From NCBI GenBank assembly GCA_037447655.1, contig JBBHKE010000485.1, forward strand, positions 100,001-164,000: a stretch of DNA of 64,000 nt, given 5' to 3'. This DNA comes from Zygnema cylindricum. Taxonomy: Eukaryota > Streptophyta > Zygnematophyceae > Zygnematales > Zygnemataceae. Of the stretch, positions 10,765 to 21,791 are shown piece by piece. The translations under genes were made by a program, and so were the position numbers. How positions within the stretch are numbered: the first letter of the stretch is position 1; the number at the start of each line of letters is the position of its first letter. The notes under the pieces were generated by a model. The model saw nothing but the letters and a program-made list of their open reading frames with translations, ran no database searches and had not been told where the DNA came from.

Positions 10765-11510
10765 GTATTTTGTTAGTTTTGGACAATCTACAGCGATCCA
10801 TCGATTCTAACAAAAGTACCAATTCACATATATGCGACGTAGCATGACAAATTGGAGCCTATGGAATTGAGCCAAACTTTTACATGTTTCATTAAATGCT
10901 TGTGGACATAATTGCATTAGACAGACATGCGACAATTCTAGGTGGAAACATTTTGTGTACATACGGTCTGATAAGACCACATTTAGAGTACATTTAGTGA
11001 AGATTCTCTTGTGATATAATGCAAAAGGCATTGGAAAATAGACAAAAAGAATCCTTCATCCATCAATTTAGTAGAGCAAGCTAGACATAGAGAGTAAGAC
11101 AGAGTCTAGAATAATTTGGCTTTATTAAAAAGTCTTTTGTAACGTTTTGTCCTAAACGGACCATTAATCTAAGCTAAATCCTTTCTCTGTCTCCTTTTGT
11201 CGTTTTGCTACATATCTCTCCATACTCTACATCTTTTTATCTCTATCTATTTTATATGACTCCCCAAGCCCTTTTGCATGTTTGATCTGTGGGAGGTCCA
11301 AGTGGTCTGTGGTTACAAGGAAATCTCTCAGTTAGGTTGGATAATCGACCAGGCGAGACATATTTTTGACCAAGGAACAACATAAGGCGCTCAGCAGAAC
11401 TGTGTCGCAGTTTCAGAAGGTGAGTTATCCGATTGATCTGTTAGAGACCTCACCAATGGAGAATTTTTGACCATGTGGCTTGGTTCTTTCTCCCTACAGG
11501 CCATGGCTTC
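10765..11510. repeat. Dispersed repeat R2 (uninterrupted paralogue of R1)
   Basis: It carries the same sequence as 7181-7796 plus 9335-9470 without the copia insertion, ending CTTTCTCCCTACAGGCC. It runs TG..CTACA, so it could be a solo LTR, but no 5-bp duplication was found. The similarity ends a few bases after CTACAG in both copies. Confidence 0.55.
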
Positions 11511-12299
11511 CACACTAGCCTCACCTTTAACTGAATGGATTATTTGCTTGTTTAGTTGCCTACATCCACCCTGCTGTTGCCCCTCTCCCTCTTTCTCTCT
11601 CTCGTCCCTTCTTCAAATGGTTTACCATTGAACTTTCTAATAAAGCCAACATTTATTTTTATAACTTCTAAATGATAGGATTAAATTAATCGCTCTATCA
11701 TTCAATATGACACTCAACAAGCGGAAGAATATGAAATAGTCGCCACAAGAGCAAGAAAGAGATCTGGAAAAAGTCCATAATATTTCACCGGAAAGGTTTA
11801 TCATAATTACGAAAGTCCTTCTCACTCTCTCTCTATATGCTAAACACAAACAAAATTCTACAGCTGAAAAAGCTACCAAAAGTACATTGTACTCTAAACT
11901 GAGCGCCCATCATGCGGCCAACTATATGCTGAAACGTACATAAGTACCTCCAAACTAAATAACTATCCGTACACTAGAATTACTAGAGACGCAAACCGAA
12001 ACAACAAACTTCACAACAAATACAAATCATTTTCCGCCGGTTCAATAAAGCGCCGAATCATCAATCACCCGATTCCACAATGCAACCCAATAGACCATTC
12101 CAGTCCTTGTGAGAAAAGGCGTCCCGGTTAAAGGATAAAATATAAGAGAGTAAACAAGAATTAAGTAAGGAGAGAAAATGTATTGTTTAGTGGATTTCCT
12201 AGTTTGAAAGGCGTTGCAAATTTTGAGTGAATGTGGTTTTCCAAGAGCCTTAAGGAAGGAAGAAATAGAATGATAGTCTAAATCCACTCTAGAGACTAT

Positions 12300-13303
12300 A
12301 ATGAAAAATTTCACTGCGGCAGCAAAACAATTTCTTTTGGAATACGCCTTAAAAGGAACTAAGATACCTGCTATTAATAGAATTTGTGGTTTTGGGAATT
12401 GATATACAGGACCTTCTTTTTCAACACTTTCATCAGTAGGAAGAGTTATCAATCTGTTGTTTTCCATGACTTGCATGTCTTTATTCTCTATTTTGTCTTA
12501 AGTAGGCGTAAATGGCTCGCCGCGTCAGCCATTTCCAGCCGATACATAGAAACATTTTTAAGGCAGGATGCCGCGACACTCGCCAGGACGTTAATGTTAT
12601 CCAAAGAGTAGTTGGAGTCCAAACTTGGGTCGACGATGGCCTAAAGTCCCAATGTTGACCGCATCATTTTCAGCGCCTGCTTAGTAAAACCATAACCATT
12701 AGTAAATGATGTTTATTTGTGTGTGTATTGTCAAAAAAAAAAAAACAAAAATTATACATACCCAATTTGCTAAGGAAGTCTTTTATTGATCACTTGCACT
12801 TGTTATTTCGTCAAAAATTGCTTGTAATAAGTTCCATAATTACAACCCCAAAATTGCACACATAAATTTAATTCATTTCCACTTGAAAATATTCAAAGAA
12901 TCGGAGGTTGTCCATGTTTGCTTTGATGAAAATCATAAAGATATAGTAAATGAAAAATGAGATATCGTCAACAACTACAAGATATATCAAAAGGGTGTAA
13001 TATCTTACGGTAAAAACGCTACTTCTTTTTGTGGGCACGGATATATCAAAAGTTGTTGTTCATACGTAATCATATTTACGAATATATTGTATATCTGGAA
13101 AATATTGAACTGAGAAGGAAAACGAGCTCAAGTTTTAAACAAAAAAGTCGAACTCACCTTTAAACGTCACTTTTTGTTCTGACTCGATAAGTAGTGTAAT
13201 TCTCCGGATCCATGTAGCCGTAAGTTCCGGAAACTGCAGTTCTCGTTGCTTATTCCTCTTGGTCTTCATTATCCTTTAGAAGACCAAAATCACAAACTTT
13301 TGC
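12300..13303 (-). pseudogene. Receptor-like kinase pseudogene K2, C-terminal exons
   Basis: Three minus-strand kinase exons survive. 13303-13158 has the activation segment (CDFGLLK, TRTAVSGTYGYMDPE). 12853-12762 has subdomain IX remnants ending in ANW before a GTATGT donor. 12676 to about 12300 has subdomain XI (IVDPSLDSNYSLD, MYRPEMA) and a tail. Damage is plain: stops in the activation exon, acceptor AG lost at the starts of the first two exons, and TAG in the motif before IVDPSLD. It is a tandem copy of K1 about 1.7 kb away. It would have been the cytoplasmic kinase of a membrane receptor. Confidence 0.8.
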
Positions 13304-13967
13304 CAGCAAAAATGGAAAATACTACATATATGGTAAGGATTCACTTCTTCAAACACATGATTTATCCAAAGGTTTATCTATTTTTAGATGTTTTATGATT
13401 GAGGTTCAAAGGAGTAGTGATTTGGGTTTTCCTTGAACACGTTCCAAGAAATTCTGTAAGTCCTTTTTGTACATCACAAATTTTCTAGACTTTAAAAATC
13501 GACTACGTTCTAGGTCATCCAAAATACACTGGGTTTGGGAACTCAAACGAAATTTCCAATTCAAAAATTTCAATTCTTTTGTTAAAACAACAAAAACATA
13601 ACCTAAAATAGTTTACTAATGAATCGCAAGGCGTCTTAGCTGCTTCATGTACTATCAACATTTTTGGATATTGTTAATAAAAAGTTATTGCAAAAATATC
13701 TTTAAGCATTCCATATTCTTCAAAAAGGACGAATTTTTTTATTTTATACTTCAGGAAATGATGGGCATCTCATAACACCATTGAACACTTGATGGGAGCA
13801 ACTTGCTCAATGAACTAGCACCATTAATATAATCCTAAAAAATAAATAAAAAACAGTTTCTGAAATCACTCTCAAGTATAAGCCCAATTCTCAATCAATT
13901 TGATAAGGGAAACATTCAACATAAACAAACAAGTAGAATCCACACTAAATAATGTCAATAAATTATT

Positions 13968-16055
13968 TTACCGCGGTAGCAAAACACTTCCTTTCGTAAC
14001 AGGCCTGAAAATGGAACCGTTGCTAAGAAAACACCTATTAACAGAAGTGCTTTTAGAAGAAGTGGTCGTCGTAAGAATTGGATATATAGAACCTTCTTCT
14101 TCAACAACTTCTTCACTAGGAAGAACTATTATTCCGTTGTTTTTTATGACTTGCATGTCTCTATTCTCAATCTTTGTCTTTAGTAGTCGCAAACGGCTCG
14201 CCACGTTAGCCATTTCCGGTCGATACATTGAAATTTTTTGAAGGAAGGATGTCGTGACACTCGCTTGGACATTCATGTCATCTAGAGAGTAGTTGGAGTC
14301 CAAACTCGGATCGACGATGGCGAAAAGTCCCAAAGTCGACCGCATCATTTTCAACTCCTGCGTCGTAAAACCATGACCATTAACAACCCGTTATGTTAAT
14401 TTGTGTGTGTGTGTGTTTGTTGTCGACAAAAAAAGAAAGAAAATTTTACATACCTAATTTGCTAAGGAAATCCTCTCCCGATCACCGATACTTGTGATTT
14501 CGTCAAAAATAGTCGGCTGACGAGTAATGAGTTCGAGGATTACAACCCCTAAACTGCACACAAAGACAAAACAATTTACATGTGTTAATATTTAGAGAAT
14601 CTTAGGTTGGCCAATCTTGCTTTTGATAGCGATCTTGAAGGTATAATAAATGAAAAATAAGGTATTGTTGTTAACCACAACAGAATTGAATTGGTGTATA
14701 ATCTTTTCTACTGTGTTAATGGATGCATCTAATTTGTTTTTCATATGTCATCATATGTAGGAATATATCCAATATCTGGAAATGTTTCAATTGCGGAGAA
14801 AAGTGAGCCCCAAATGTTATACGAAAAAGTTGAACTCACCTATAAACGTCACTTTTTGGTTGTGACTCGATAAGTAGTGAAATACTCCGGATCCATGTAG
14901 CCATAAGTTCCGGCAACTGCAGTTCTCATCGCTAATTCCTTTTGGTCTCCATTATCCTTTAGAAGACCAAAATCACCAACTTTTGCCTTCAAAATTGGAA
15001 AATACTACGCATATGGTAAGGTATTATACACCAAGACTTAAATGTATCCATTATATTGTTCTCCTTTTCCTTTTGGTCTTAGATCACTTAAGACAATTTT
15101 TTAAACGCGTAATGACTTGGGCTTCACCACACGTTTTGAATACATTTGAGTGTCGCTCGATTACTCCATAAATTCAATAAGTAAAAAGTCGAGCGCGTTC
15201 TAGTCATGCAAAACGAACTGTTTCAGGAACTCAAACAAAATTTCATATTCCAAATTTCAGCTCGATTGAAAAAACAGCAAAAACAGAGAGCAAAAAAAAA
15301 TGTAGGCTTATAATGAATAAAAAGTGTTTTCCTCATAGTATCTGCAATTTTGGATCTTCTTGATACGAAGTTGTGTGAAAATAGCCATAAGTTTTTCATA
15401 TCCTTCAAATAGAAGGATTAAATTTTGTGTTACAGACACTTCAGGCACATTGATGGACATTTTAGAGCTCCATAGAACACTTGATGGGTACAACTTGCTT
15501 AAAGAACTCTCACCATGGACAGAATTTTCCCAATTATGCCAACAAAAAAAAATAAAAAAAATCCTGATTTCACTGGCAAGTAAAAGCTGGCAATAAAATG
15601 AACAAGAAAACAGCACAGCATGCACAAACAAGAAAAAATAAAATGGTGTATTCATCAAAGATCCGTAAATTGTAATTTTCACCACCAAACCAATTTGTAA
15701 TGCACATGAGTGTATCCACTTCACATAGAAAATAATCTTACTGGAATGTCATTCTAAACAAACAAAAAAGTTGAAAACAAAAAAACCTTCAAATTCATTT
15801 TCAATTAAATATCTTTCAAAGAGGATATTTGAAAGAATAGCCACAAAAACAACAACAAATGGGCTGATTCAAACTCAAATTGGAAATGGACTGTTTCTTC
15901 TACCTGCATGTTTGCATCCAGAAATATATTCTCTGACTTAACGTCGCGATGAATAATTGTCTGCTTTGCTTGCGTGTGAAGATATCGCAATCCTTCGGCA
16001 GCTCCAAGAGCGATGTCCACTCGTTGTTCAAATGTCAAAACAGGTTGATTACTGC
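13968..16055 (-). pseudogene. Receptor-like kinase pseudogene K1, C-terminal kinase exons
   Basis: Four minus-strand exons are visible. 16055-15904 encodes subdomain VIb ([33 protein letters not shown]). 14987-14840 encodes VII-VIII (AKVGDFGLLK, TAVAGTYGYMDPEYF). 14553 to about 14452 encodes IX (LGVVILELITRQPTIFDEI). 14358-13968 encodes X-XI and the tail (LFAIVDPSLDSNYSLDD, MYRPEMANVASRLR). An extra base shifts the frame at the end of the activation exon, and the Trp of the ANW motif is TAG. No kinase N-lobe or membrane segment was recognised upstream of 16055. The sequence type is a plant Ser/Thr receptor kinase (RD type, HRD). Confidence 0.85.
15904..16055 (-). CDS. Kinase catalytic-loop exon of K1
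   Basis: A 152-bp exon between CAG|GC and CAG|GTAGAAG. It encodes [20 protein letters not shown] and then [16 protein letters not shown], with the catalytic Asp in HRD and the metal-binding Asn. The exon itself is undamaged, but the gene it belongs to is broken further on. Confidence 0.75.
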
Positions 16056-16159
16056 CTGTTTCGGAAGAAATCCAAAAAGGATTAATCTCAATTCTCCTTT
16101 TTATCTCTCCCCTCTACCTATAAGATTCTCTTTTTAACTCTCTTTTTCTCTTTCTCTCT

Positions 16160-16270
16160 CTCTATCTGTCACTCGCCCTCACCTCTCTCCCTTTCACTCG
16201 TTTACTATCTCGCTTCCCTCTCTCTCTCTCTCCCCCTCTCCCTCCCTCCCTCCCTCTCTCTCTCTCTTCA
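16160..16270. repeat. CT microsatellite
   Basis: Mostly (TC)n and CCCT repeats just upstream of the K1 catalytic exon (on its intron side). Confidence 0.85.
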
Positions 16271-16429
16271 AAAATATTCAGCAAAACAAACTCAACCTGT
16301 AGTATAAAAACCGCAATCCCATCATTATATTTTTTAGATTCGCAATCAAGCAATAAAAATTGTGGAAAATCTTAATAACCGTTGCGAAGCTTAAGGGATG
16401 TAAATTAGCTTCCATTAGCAAACAACACG

Positions 16430-16895
16430 TGACTTTATCTGTTTCAACCAAAGTTAATCGACCTAATTTTAAATGTCAACCACCAAAGATCAAATGTCAA
16501 CCATCAACCATCAAATATGAACCATCAAAGATCAAAGATCAAACATCACATATCAAACATCAAAGTCAAATTTCGAAGATTATATGTCACACATCAAATG
16601 TCCAAACATAGCTCCAAAACATCAAACATCAGATATTAAACATCAAGCATCAAGTATCCAATGTCGAACGCCGAATATCAAATGTCAAACATTGAGTGGC
16701 AAAAAAACACCGAATGTTAAACATCAAACATCAAACGTTAGATATGAAGTGTAGAACATCAAACATTAAGTATCAAATGAAAAACGCCGAACATCAAATT
16801 TTAGACATCAAACATCAAACATCAATTTTCAAACATCAAACGTCAAACATCAAACATCAAGAATGAAATGTCAACCATTTAATATTACAAAAAAT
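16430..16895 (+). repeat. Degenerate minisatellite of ATCAAACATCAA-type units
   Basis: About 460 bp of imperfect repeats built from words such as CATCAAACATCAA, ATGTCAA and ACCATCAAA, in 6- and 7-base steps. The open frame over part of it is a by-product of the repeat. The unit boundaries drift, which indicates an old array. Confidence 0.8.
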
Positions 16896-18050
16896 ATATT
16901 ACAATGGGTAGCGAAGCGAGCTACATAGTCAACCACAAAGTGTTGCGTTTACTTTCACTAATTACTAACTCTCACTCCCTCTCGATCATCTTCTCCCTTT
17001 TTTCCCTCCCTTTCTCCATCTCTCTATCAATTTGTATTTTCCTCTCTTGTTGCCTCTCCCTCTTTATTTTTTTCTCCCTAATTCACTCCCTACCCCTCTC
17101 TCGCACGCTTTTTTTCCTCACCATCTCCATGTCTTTTTTCTTGTTTCTCTCTCTTTCGCACTCCCTCTCAATCTTTCTGTCCCTCTCCCACTCTCGTTCC
17201 CTCTCATCTACGTGCGTTGTCCTTTTTTATCTCTCTCCCTCTCTCTTTGGATACACGTGGCCCTCGAGTGGTTCTTTTATTATTTACGTTGTTCTCGTAA
17301 CATTGGGTGCGTATTTAAGACCCTATAAAACACCATTTTCTCTCATGAAGAATGTTGGGTATTTGTAATGTGGCTCCAAATGTAGTGGCCTCCAAAGAGG
17401 GTGACAACAATTTCATCCCATATCTTTTGGAGATCATTGGGACCTTAGACTATTCCTTCGAAAAATTCTTACCTGTTGCGCTTAACGATTTTGTGAAGTT
17501 AGAGGATTTGACGTTCGCTCTCTAACTTTCATGTCGGCTTTCTACCCCCAACATACCTGCGTCGTTTGATTCCTGTACCTCCTATTCCATATGAGAGAGA
17601 ATCGTGTTTTTGACATATGGGCTTTGGGTCCGCGACCCCCTATTTTTTTGCAATTGTTAGGTAGATATGAGTATTCGTACGGTTTGCTTTTTCTATCTTT
17701 GGTTTTTCTGTCTTTTGTACTTGCTCTCCCTTTTGAGTTTTTATTAATGTTTGAGGTTTTTTATGCTTTTAGTCCTTGGGGGCTTTGGTCATTTAATTTT
17801 GATGGTCATCAAAGATTTTATTGGGGTGTACCCATCTGTTAAAGTATCGGGTATTTTTTATCATTTGCCTCCAAAATTCAGGTTATAACAAGAAAATATT
17901 ATGCCTTAAACAAAATTTGTAAAAACTAAAGTACAATGGAAGTCATCTTGACACTTTGGATGTACTCCAATTTTGGCGTCTTTTGTGCCCAATTTGGCGC
18001 TCACCCCTTCTGGACCCAAAGGCACGCGATTCCAACTCATCCAATCCAAA
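16896..18050. other. Pyrimidine-rich and AT-rich intergenic DNA
   Basis: 16960-17250 is CT-rich, with long open frames in several registers that reflect composition only. 17580-17840 has a hydrophobic open frame of 83 codons with no recognisable family. No feature could be supported. Confidence 0.4.
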
Positions 18051-18650
18051 ATCTCCCTATGAGGTGATCGTAGCTAAAGTATCGCACGAGCAACAAATGA
18101 TAAAACGTCCATGCATGTCTCACACGAATGTAACAGTTTTGGCACGAGGAAGAGTACTCCATATTACTTTCCCTACCCGTCACCGCATGTATGTAAGAGA
18201 TTCGTAGGGTTATCAAACCTCCGTTTTTGTTCATGGGTCCTTTGCAACATTTTACGTTGTCGTTGTCTCTTTTTTTCCTCTCACACTATTGTTCTTTTCT
18301 TACACTCCTTAGAATGAAACACAGAAACTCTTTGTCAAATGAAAGAGCTCTAACAAACAATTTTTTTACTACATTTGGGCGTAGTTTGATGGCAATTTTA
18401 GTGAGAAGACCGAAACAAAATAAGGAAGCCATGGCAAAAAGTTATGGAGTTAATGACGTTGACTATATCTCAGGTGAGCATGACGTCACAATGTCACAAA
18501 ACTCTAACACATCTACAATATCACAAAAAACTAAACGATGTAGTAAACGTCGCCAATTGTCACAAGTTTTCTTATCACCTTCAACCGTCACAAGTTTTCC
18601 ATCACGTCTACCATCGTCACATTTAAAAGCAACGATTTCATTTTAGCACA
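18050..18650. repeat. Dispersed repeat, inverted copy of 6.0-6.66 kb
   Basis: It contains the reverse complements of both blocks described at 6.0-6.66 kb, including GAAGAGTACTCC and a TGAGCATGACGTCAC word. TCACA is reiterated throughout 18480-18640. Non-coding. Confidence 0.5.
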
Positions 18651-19489
18651 ACAAAAGAAAAAAATCTTCTTCAAAATCTTACATCGTTTATTTTCGCACA
18701 TTAGAACACTCTGCAAAGTAGTATGGATATTCCAATAGTTCGGCCAATCACCGACAGAAATACTTTATTTCCCCAAGTTCCCTAAAGATCATCTGGGAAA
18801 GGCCTTTTTAAAATTTTTCGCTATGCATCAACATTCTGTGCATAGTTCAAAAGTAGGTGACCGTATGCCCATACAATATGCCCATTGTATGCAAAACATA
18901 CAATATGGCATTAAGACCCATATTGTATTGACCGCATAATGAAATAAAATAGTAACAGAATTGAGTTGCACATGGATCGATAGAGAATTAAACGTCATGT
19001 CTAAACTTGAAAAAAAAATCCGACAAATAAATCTTTTTCTGTGAGTTTTGAGCGACTTTTTAGTTAAACCGTTAGATTTGGACGATCTGACAGTCGTTGA
19101 TGAAAGTAACGATCTAAGAAGATCACATGAAAAGCCCATAACACAACTTTCGATAGGATTATCGTCAGATTCGGACGATCGAACGGTCGCTGATGAAAGT
19201 AGCGATCTAAAAGATCACATGGAAAGCCAGTAACACAACTTACGCTAAAGGCGGCCTACAAAAGGCCTACCAAAAAATGCCTACTTTTGAACTATGATTC
19301 TGAGACTGGGCTTTTAGTAAATGTACGGGCGTACTTTTTCCGATGCCCAAAAAAATCTGGCACCGACAATTTGTTCCGTTTTATGTACTTCCATTAGACT
19401 TATGGAAGGATAGTATCCACCGTTTGCGCCGTTTAACTTACAAACCGTACAACTGTGCAACAGGAGCCGCGTGTGACCGTACAACCCCT
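18651..19489. other. Intergenic DNA, nothing identified
   Basis: There is a local imperfect repeat of a GGACGATC..ACGGTCG..GATGAAAGTA word near 19080-19205 (two units about 120 bp apart). No gene or element ends were recognised. Confidence 0.4.
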
Positions 19490-19727
19490 TTCAGTGCCGT
19501 TTTTGCTACCAGCGAAGAAATAAATAGTCCTTACATTCGAATACGCAGAAGATACTCGCCAAAACTCCACATGTGAAGGGAAGTCGTCAGAACTGTTTGA
19601 CCCCTCTGTACAATATCGTAACCTCTGTACAATATCGTAACAGTGTCGACGGTGTAAGAAACATGTCGAGTCAACAAATCTTATGTGCGTCAGCAACTTT
19701 TTCCTCGTCAAACCAGATTGAAAACAG
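19490..19727 (+). repeat. Duplicated upstream segment (partner at 21.18-21.41 kb)
   Basis: It shares ordered words with the segment immediately upstream of gene L1: AATAGTCCTTACATTCG, GTCGTCAGAACT, TGTACAATATCGTAAC (twice in tandem), TGTCGAGTCA and GCGTCAGCAACT. It looks like a second copy of the distal L1 promoter, separated from the gene by transposons. Confidence 0.5.
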
Positions 19728-19729
19728 TA

Positions 19730-20249
19730 CATCGCGCATCGTTATTAGTGTCAACGACGCTAATTTGGGTTCTTAAAAGTTTGATTTTTTTCCAAAAGTA
19801 GTATACGTGATTTTAATTTTTCGTTGACTATAACTGAGGTTCCGTCAAGACCGAATGGACAACAATATATAATTAGTATGGAGTACTGATGATGTCAGAC
19901 GATACATAAATGTACCTTTTCAAGTGAAAATTTTACGAAAAATAAGTTAAATCAGACGCGCACGCATAGGATCGTGCGCTAAAAAAACGGGATTGTTCTG
20001 ACACGTAAATTAGTCTTATATGTACGGATATTGGAATTTCAAGACGGCGTACGATTTTTTAAATTTTGTACGTATACATATATTAATGTATATAACCGTA
20101 CGACGAATATTCCATTTTTGTTGTTCCCAAATTAGCATAAACGTCGAAATTAGAATACACCTTTTTTTTTTTAATTCTTAATTAGCGTCAATGACGGTAT
20201 ATTTACTTTCACACTATTTAAACTTTGACACTAATAAAAATGCGCGGTG
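19730..20249. mobile_element. MITE with TA target (copy 1)
   Basis: A 520-bp element flanked by TA (19728-19729 and 20250-20251). The left end is CATCGCGCATCGTTATTAGT and the right end is its near-inverse (...ACTAATAAAAATGCGCGGTG). It matches 45762-46300 along its length. There is no coding capacity. TA duplication and inverted ends suggest a Tc1/mariner-type non-autonomous element, though the superfamily is inferred. Confidence 0.8.
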
Positions 20250-21134
20250 TAGTGTTGTGTATCGGAAAAAAACTATCGCGATAACACCGATACCGATTGT
20301 TATCGGTTATCGAACGGTCAGCAGTCGCGATATATTTGTACTTCCTGTAAATTTTGTCCGTAGTGCTTTTTGTTCGGTAAACTGAACGGTAAATTTACGA
20401 GAAATGTACGATTTTTTACGGGAAATGTACGGAATTTGACGAAAAATACGTTGCACTTTGCAGTACTTTTTGGGCGGTTAACTGAACATAAATTTTACGG
20501 GAACGTACGGAATTGTATCGATAAACTGATTATCATGGAACGGTAAAAAGAAGGCCGACACAAAGTACAACGGATGCAAAATAACATTATGCGCGGCGTT
20601 GGAATCAAACGGACGACTTTCAATGAGAAAACACGAGTGGACGGTCAGCGTGAGCGCCGGCATCTCGGAATGGCTTTTTTGGCGGCTTTTGCCAAAAAAG
20701 TCGACGGATTGACACGTGGCAGATTTGCAGTGGATCCCAAAAAAAAAGGGACAAATCCACAGCGTCGGATGTGAAAGGTACATCGTTTTAACTGGAACCG
20801 TACTAAAGCCATACATATCTTATGTCGGCCACTGTACTTTTGGCTTGTACAAATGATTTGATTGGAAAGTACCTCAAGGGTTGTGAGTAGGGCGCGTCGG
20901 AGGAATAAGACGTACAGATGATGAGTGTACTGGCCGTACATTTATCTGTATGGTCCGTAGAGTTATCGCGATAGTTATCGTTATCGGCATTATCGGCAAT
21001 AAGTAGCCGATATTATCGGCTATTTATTGGCAATAAGACCGATAGCGATATATCGTACCAATATATCGATTATTGGGTCCCCGAAAAAAGGCCCATATCG
21101 GTAATTGGCAAATCCTTACCGATACACAACACTA
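20250..21134. mobile_element. hAT-like non-autonomous element (copy 1)
   Basis: An 885-bp element with inverted ends TAGTGTTGTGTATCGG and CCGATACACAACACTA. Both subterminal zones are crowded with TATCG and its inverse, as is usual for transposase-binding repeats. It abuts the TA-flanked MITE directly; that MITE appears to sit in the TA of TAGTG, which would explain why no 8-bp duplication is visible. It has the same end type as 54627-55477. Confidence 0.65.
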
Positions 21135-21179
21135 TAAAATACATAAAAAAATGCTTACCGTACATTTCTTACGAAATCT

Positions 21180-21410
21180 CATTCATTGTACCGACGACGC
21201 AATCAATAGTCCGTACATCGGAATACTCACGGCCAAACCTGAAAAAAGTCGTCAGGACTATTTGACGCCTCCGTACATTATCGATGTACAATGTTTGTAT
21301 AATATCGATGTACAATGTCCGTAAAATATCGACCTGTCCTAAACTTGTCGAGTCAGCACGTCAATGCGTCAGCAACTCTTTCCCTCGTCAAACCACACTA
21401 TACATGAAAA
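21180..21410 (+). promoter_or_regulatory. Putative distal promoter of L1
   Basis: A conserved segment (partner at 19.49-19.73 kb) with ATCGATGTACAATGT in two close copies, followed by the CT-rich leader of L1. The promoter role is inferred from position and duplication only. Confidence 0.35.
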
Positions 21411-21791
21411 AATCATTTTCTCTCCCCCCTTTCGCATCTCTTTCCCCTCCTTCGCTCTTCTCCTCCCCTCGCCTCTCCCCTGCCCGTTCCTTACCCTCCT
21501 CTCCTCACCCCCTTTCCCCCTGCCTTTCCCCCTTCCCCTATCTCCCCTCCGTGCTCCTCCCTCATCCCTTATCCCCTCTCCCCTCACCCTCACTCTCACC
21601 CTCCCCCTTAGTCAATACTCCTAAACTTTTCACGTTTCCCCAATTTTATCTCTCTCCTATTTCCCCCTCCCCCTCTCTCTCTCTCTTCCCCTATCCTCCC
21701 TTTTAATTCCCTCGCTATTTGAATCTCCAATAGCCCTTCTCTCCCCTCCCCTTTTCTCTCTTCCATCTCCTCCTCCTCCCTTTCCTCTTTC
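21411..21791 (+). other. Pyrimidine-rich leader upstream of L1
   Basis: Almost continuous C and T (runs of CCCCTCTCCC type) reach to the L1 start codon. Such tracts are common as plant 5' leader or promoter sequence. Open frames in it are compositional. Confidence 0.5.

Noticed and set aside
15308-15724. 138-codon minus-strand frame between kinase exons
   Set aside because: AT-rich intron sequence of K1; no kinase or other motif and wrong place for a coding exon.
16904-17368. 154-codon hydrophobic frame
   Set aside because: Ser/Leu/Phe-rich by composition of CT repeats; no predicted family and parallel frames also open.
17591-17842. 83-codon hydrophobic frame, possible membrane peptide
   Set aside because: Phe/Leu-rich because of T-rich DNA; no family and no paralogue in the window.
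21284-21706. 140-codon frame upstream of L1
   Set aside because: Pyrimidine-tract artefact; L1 itself starts downstream with a clear signal peptide.
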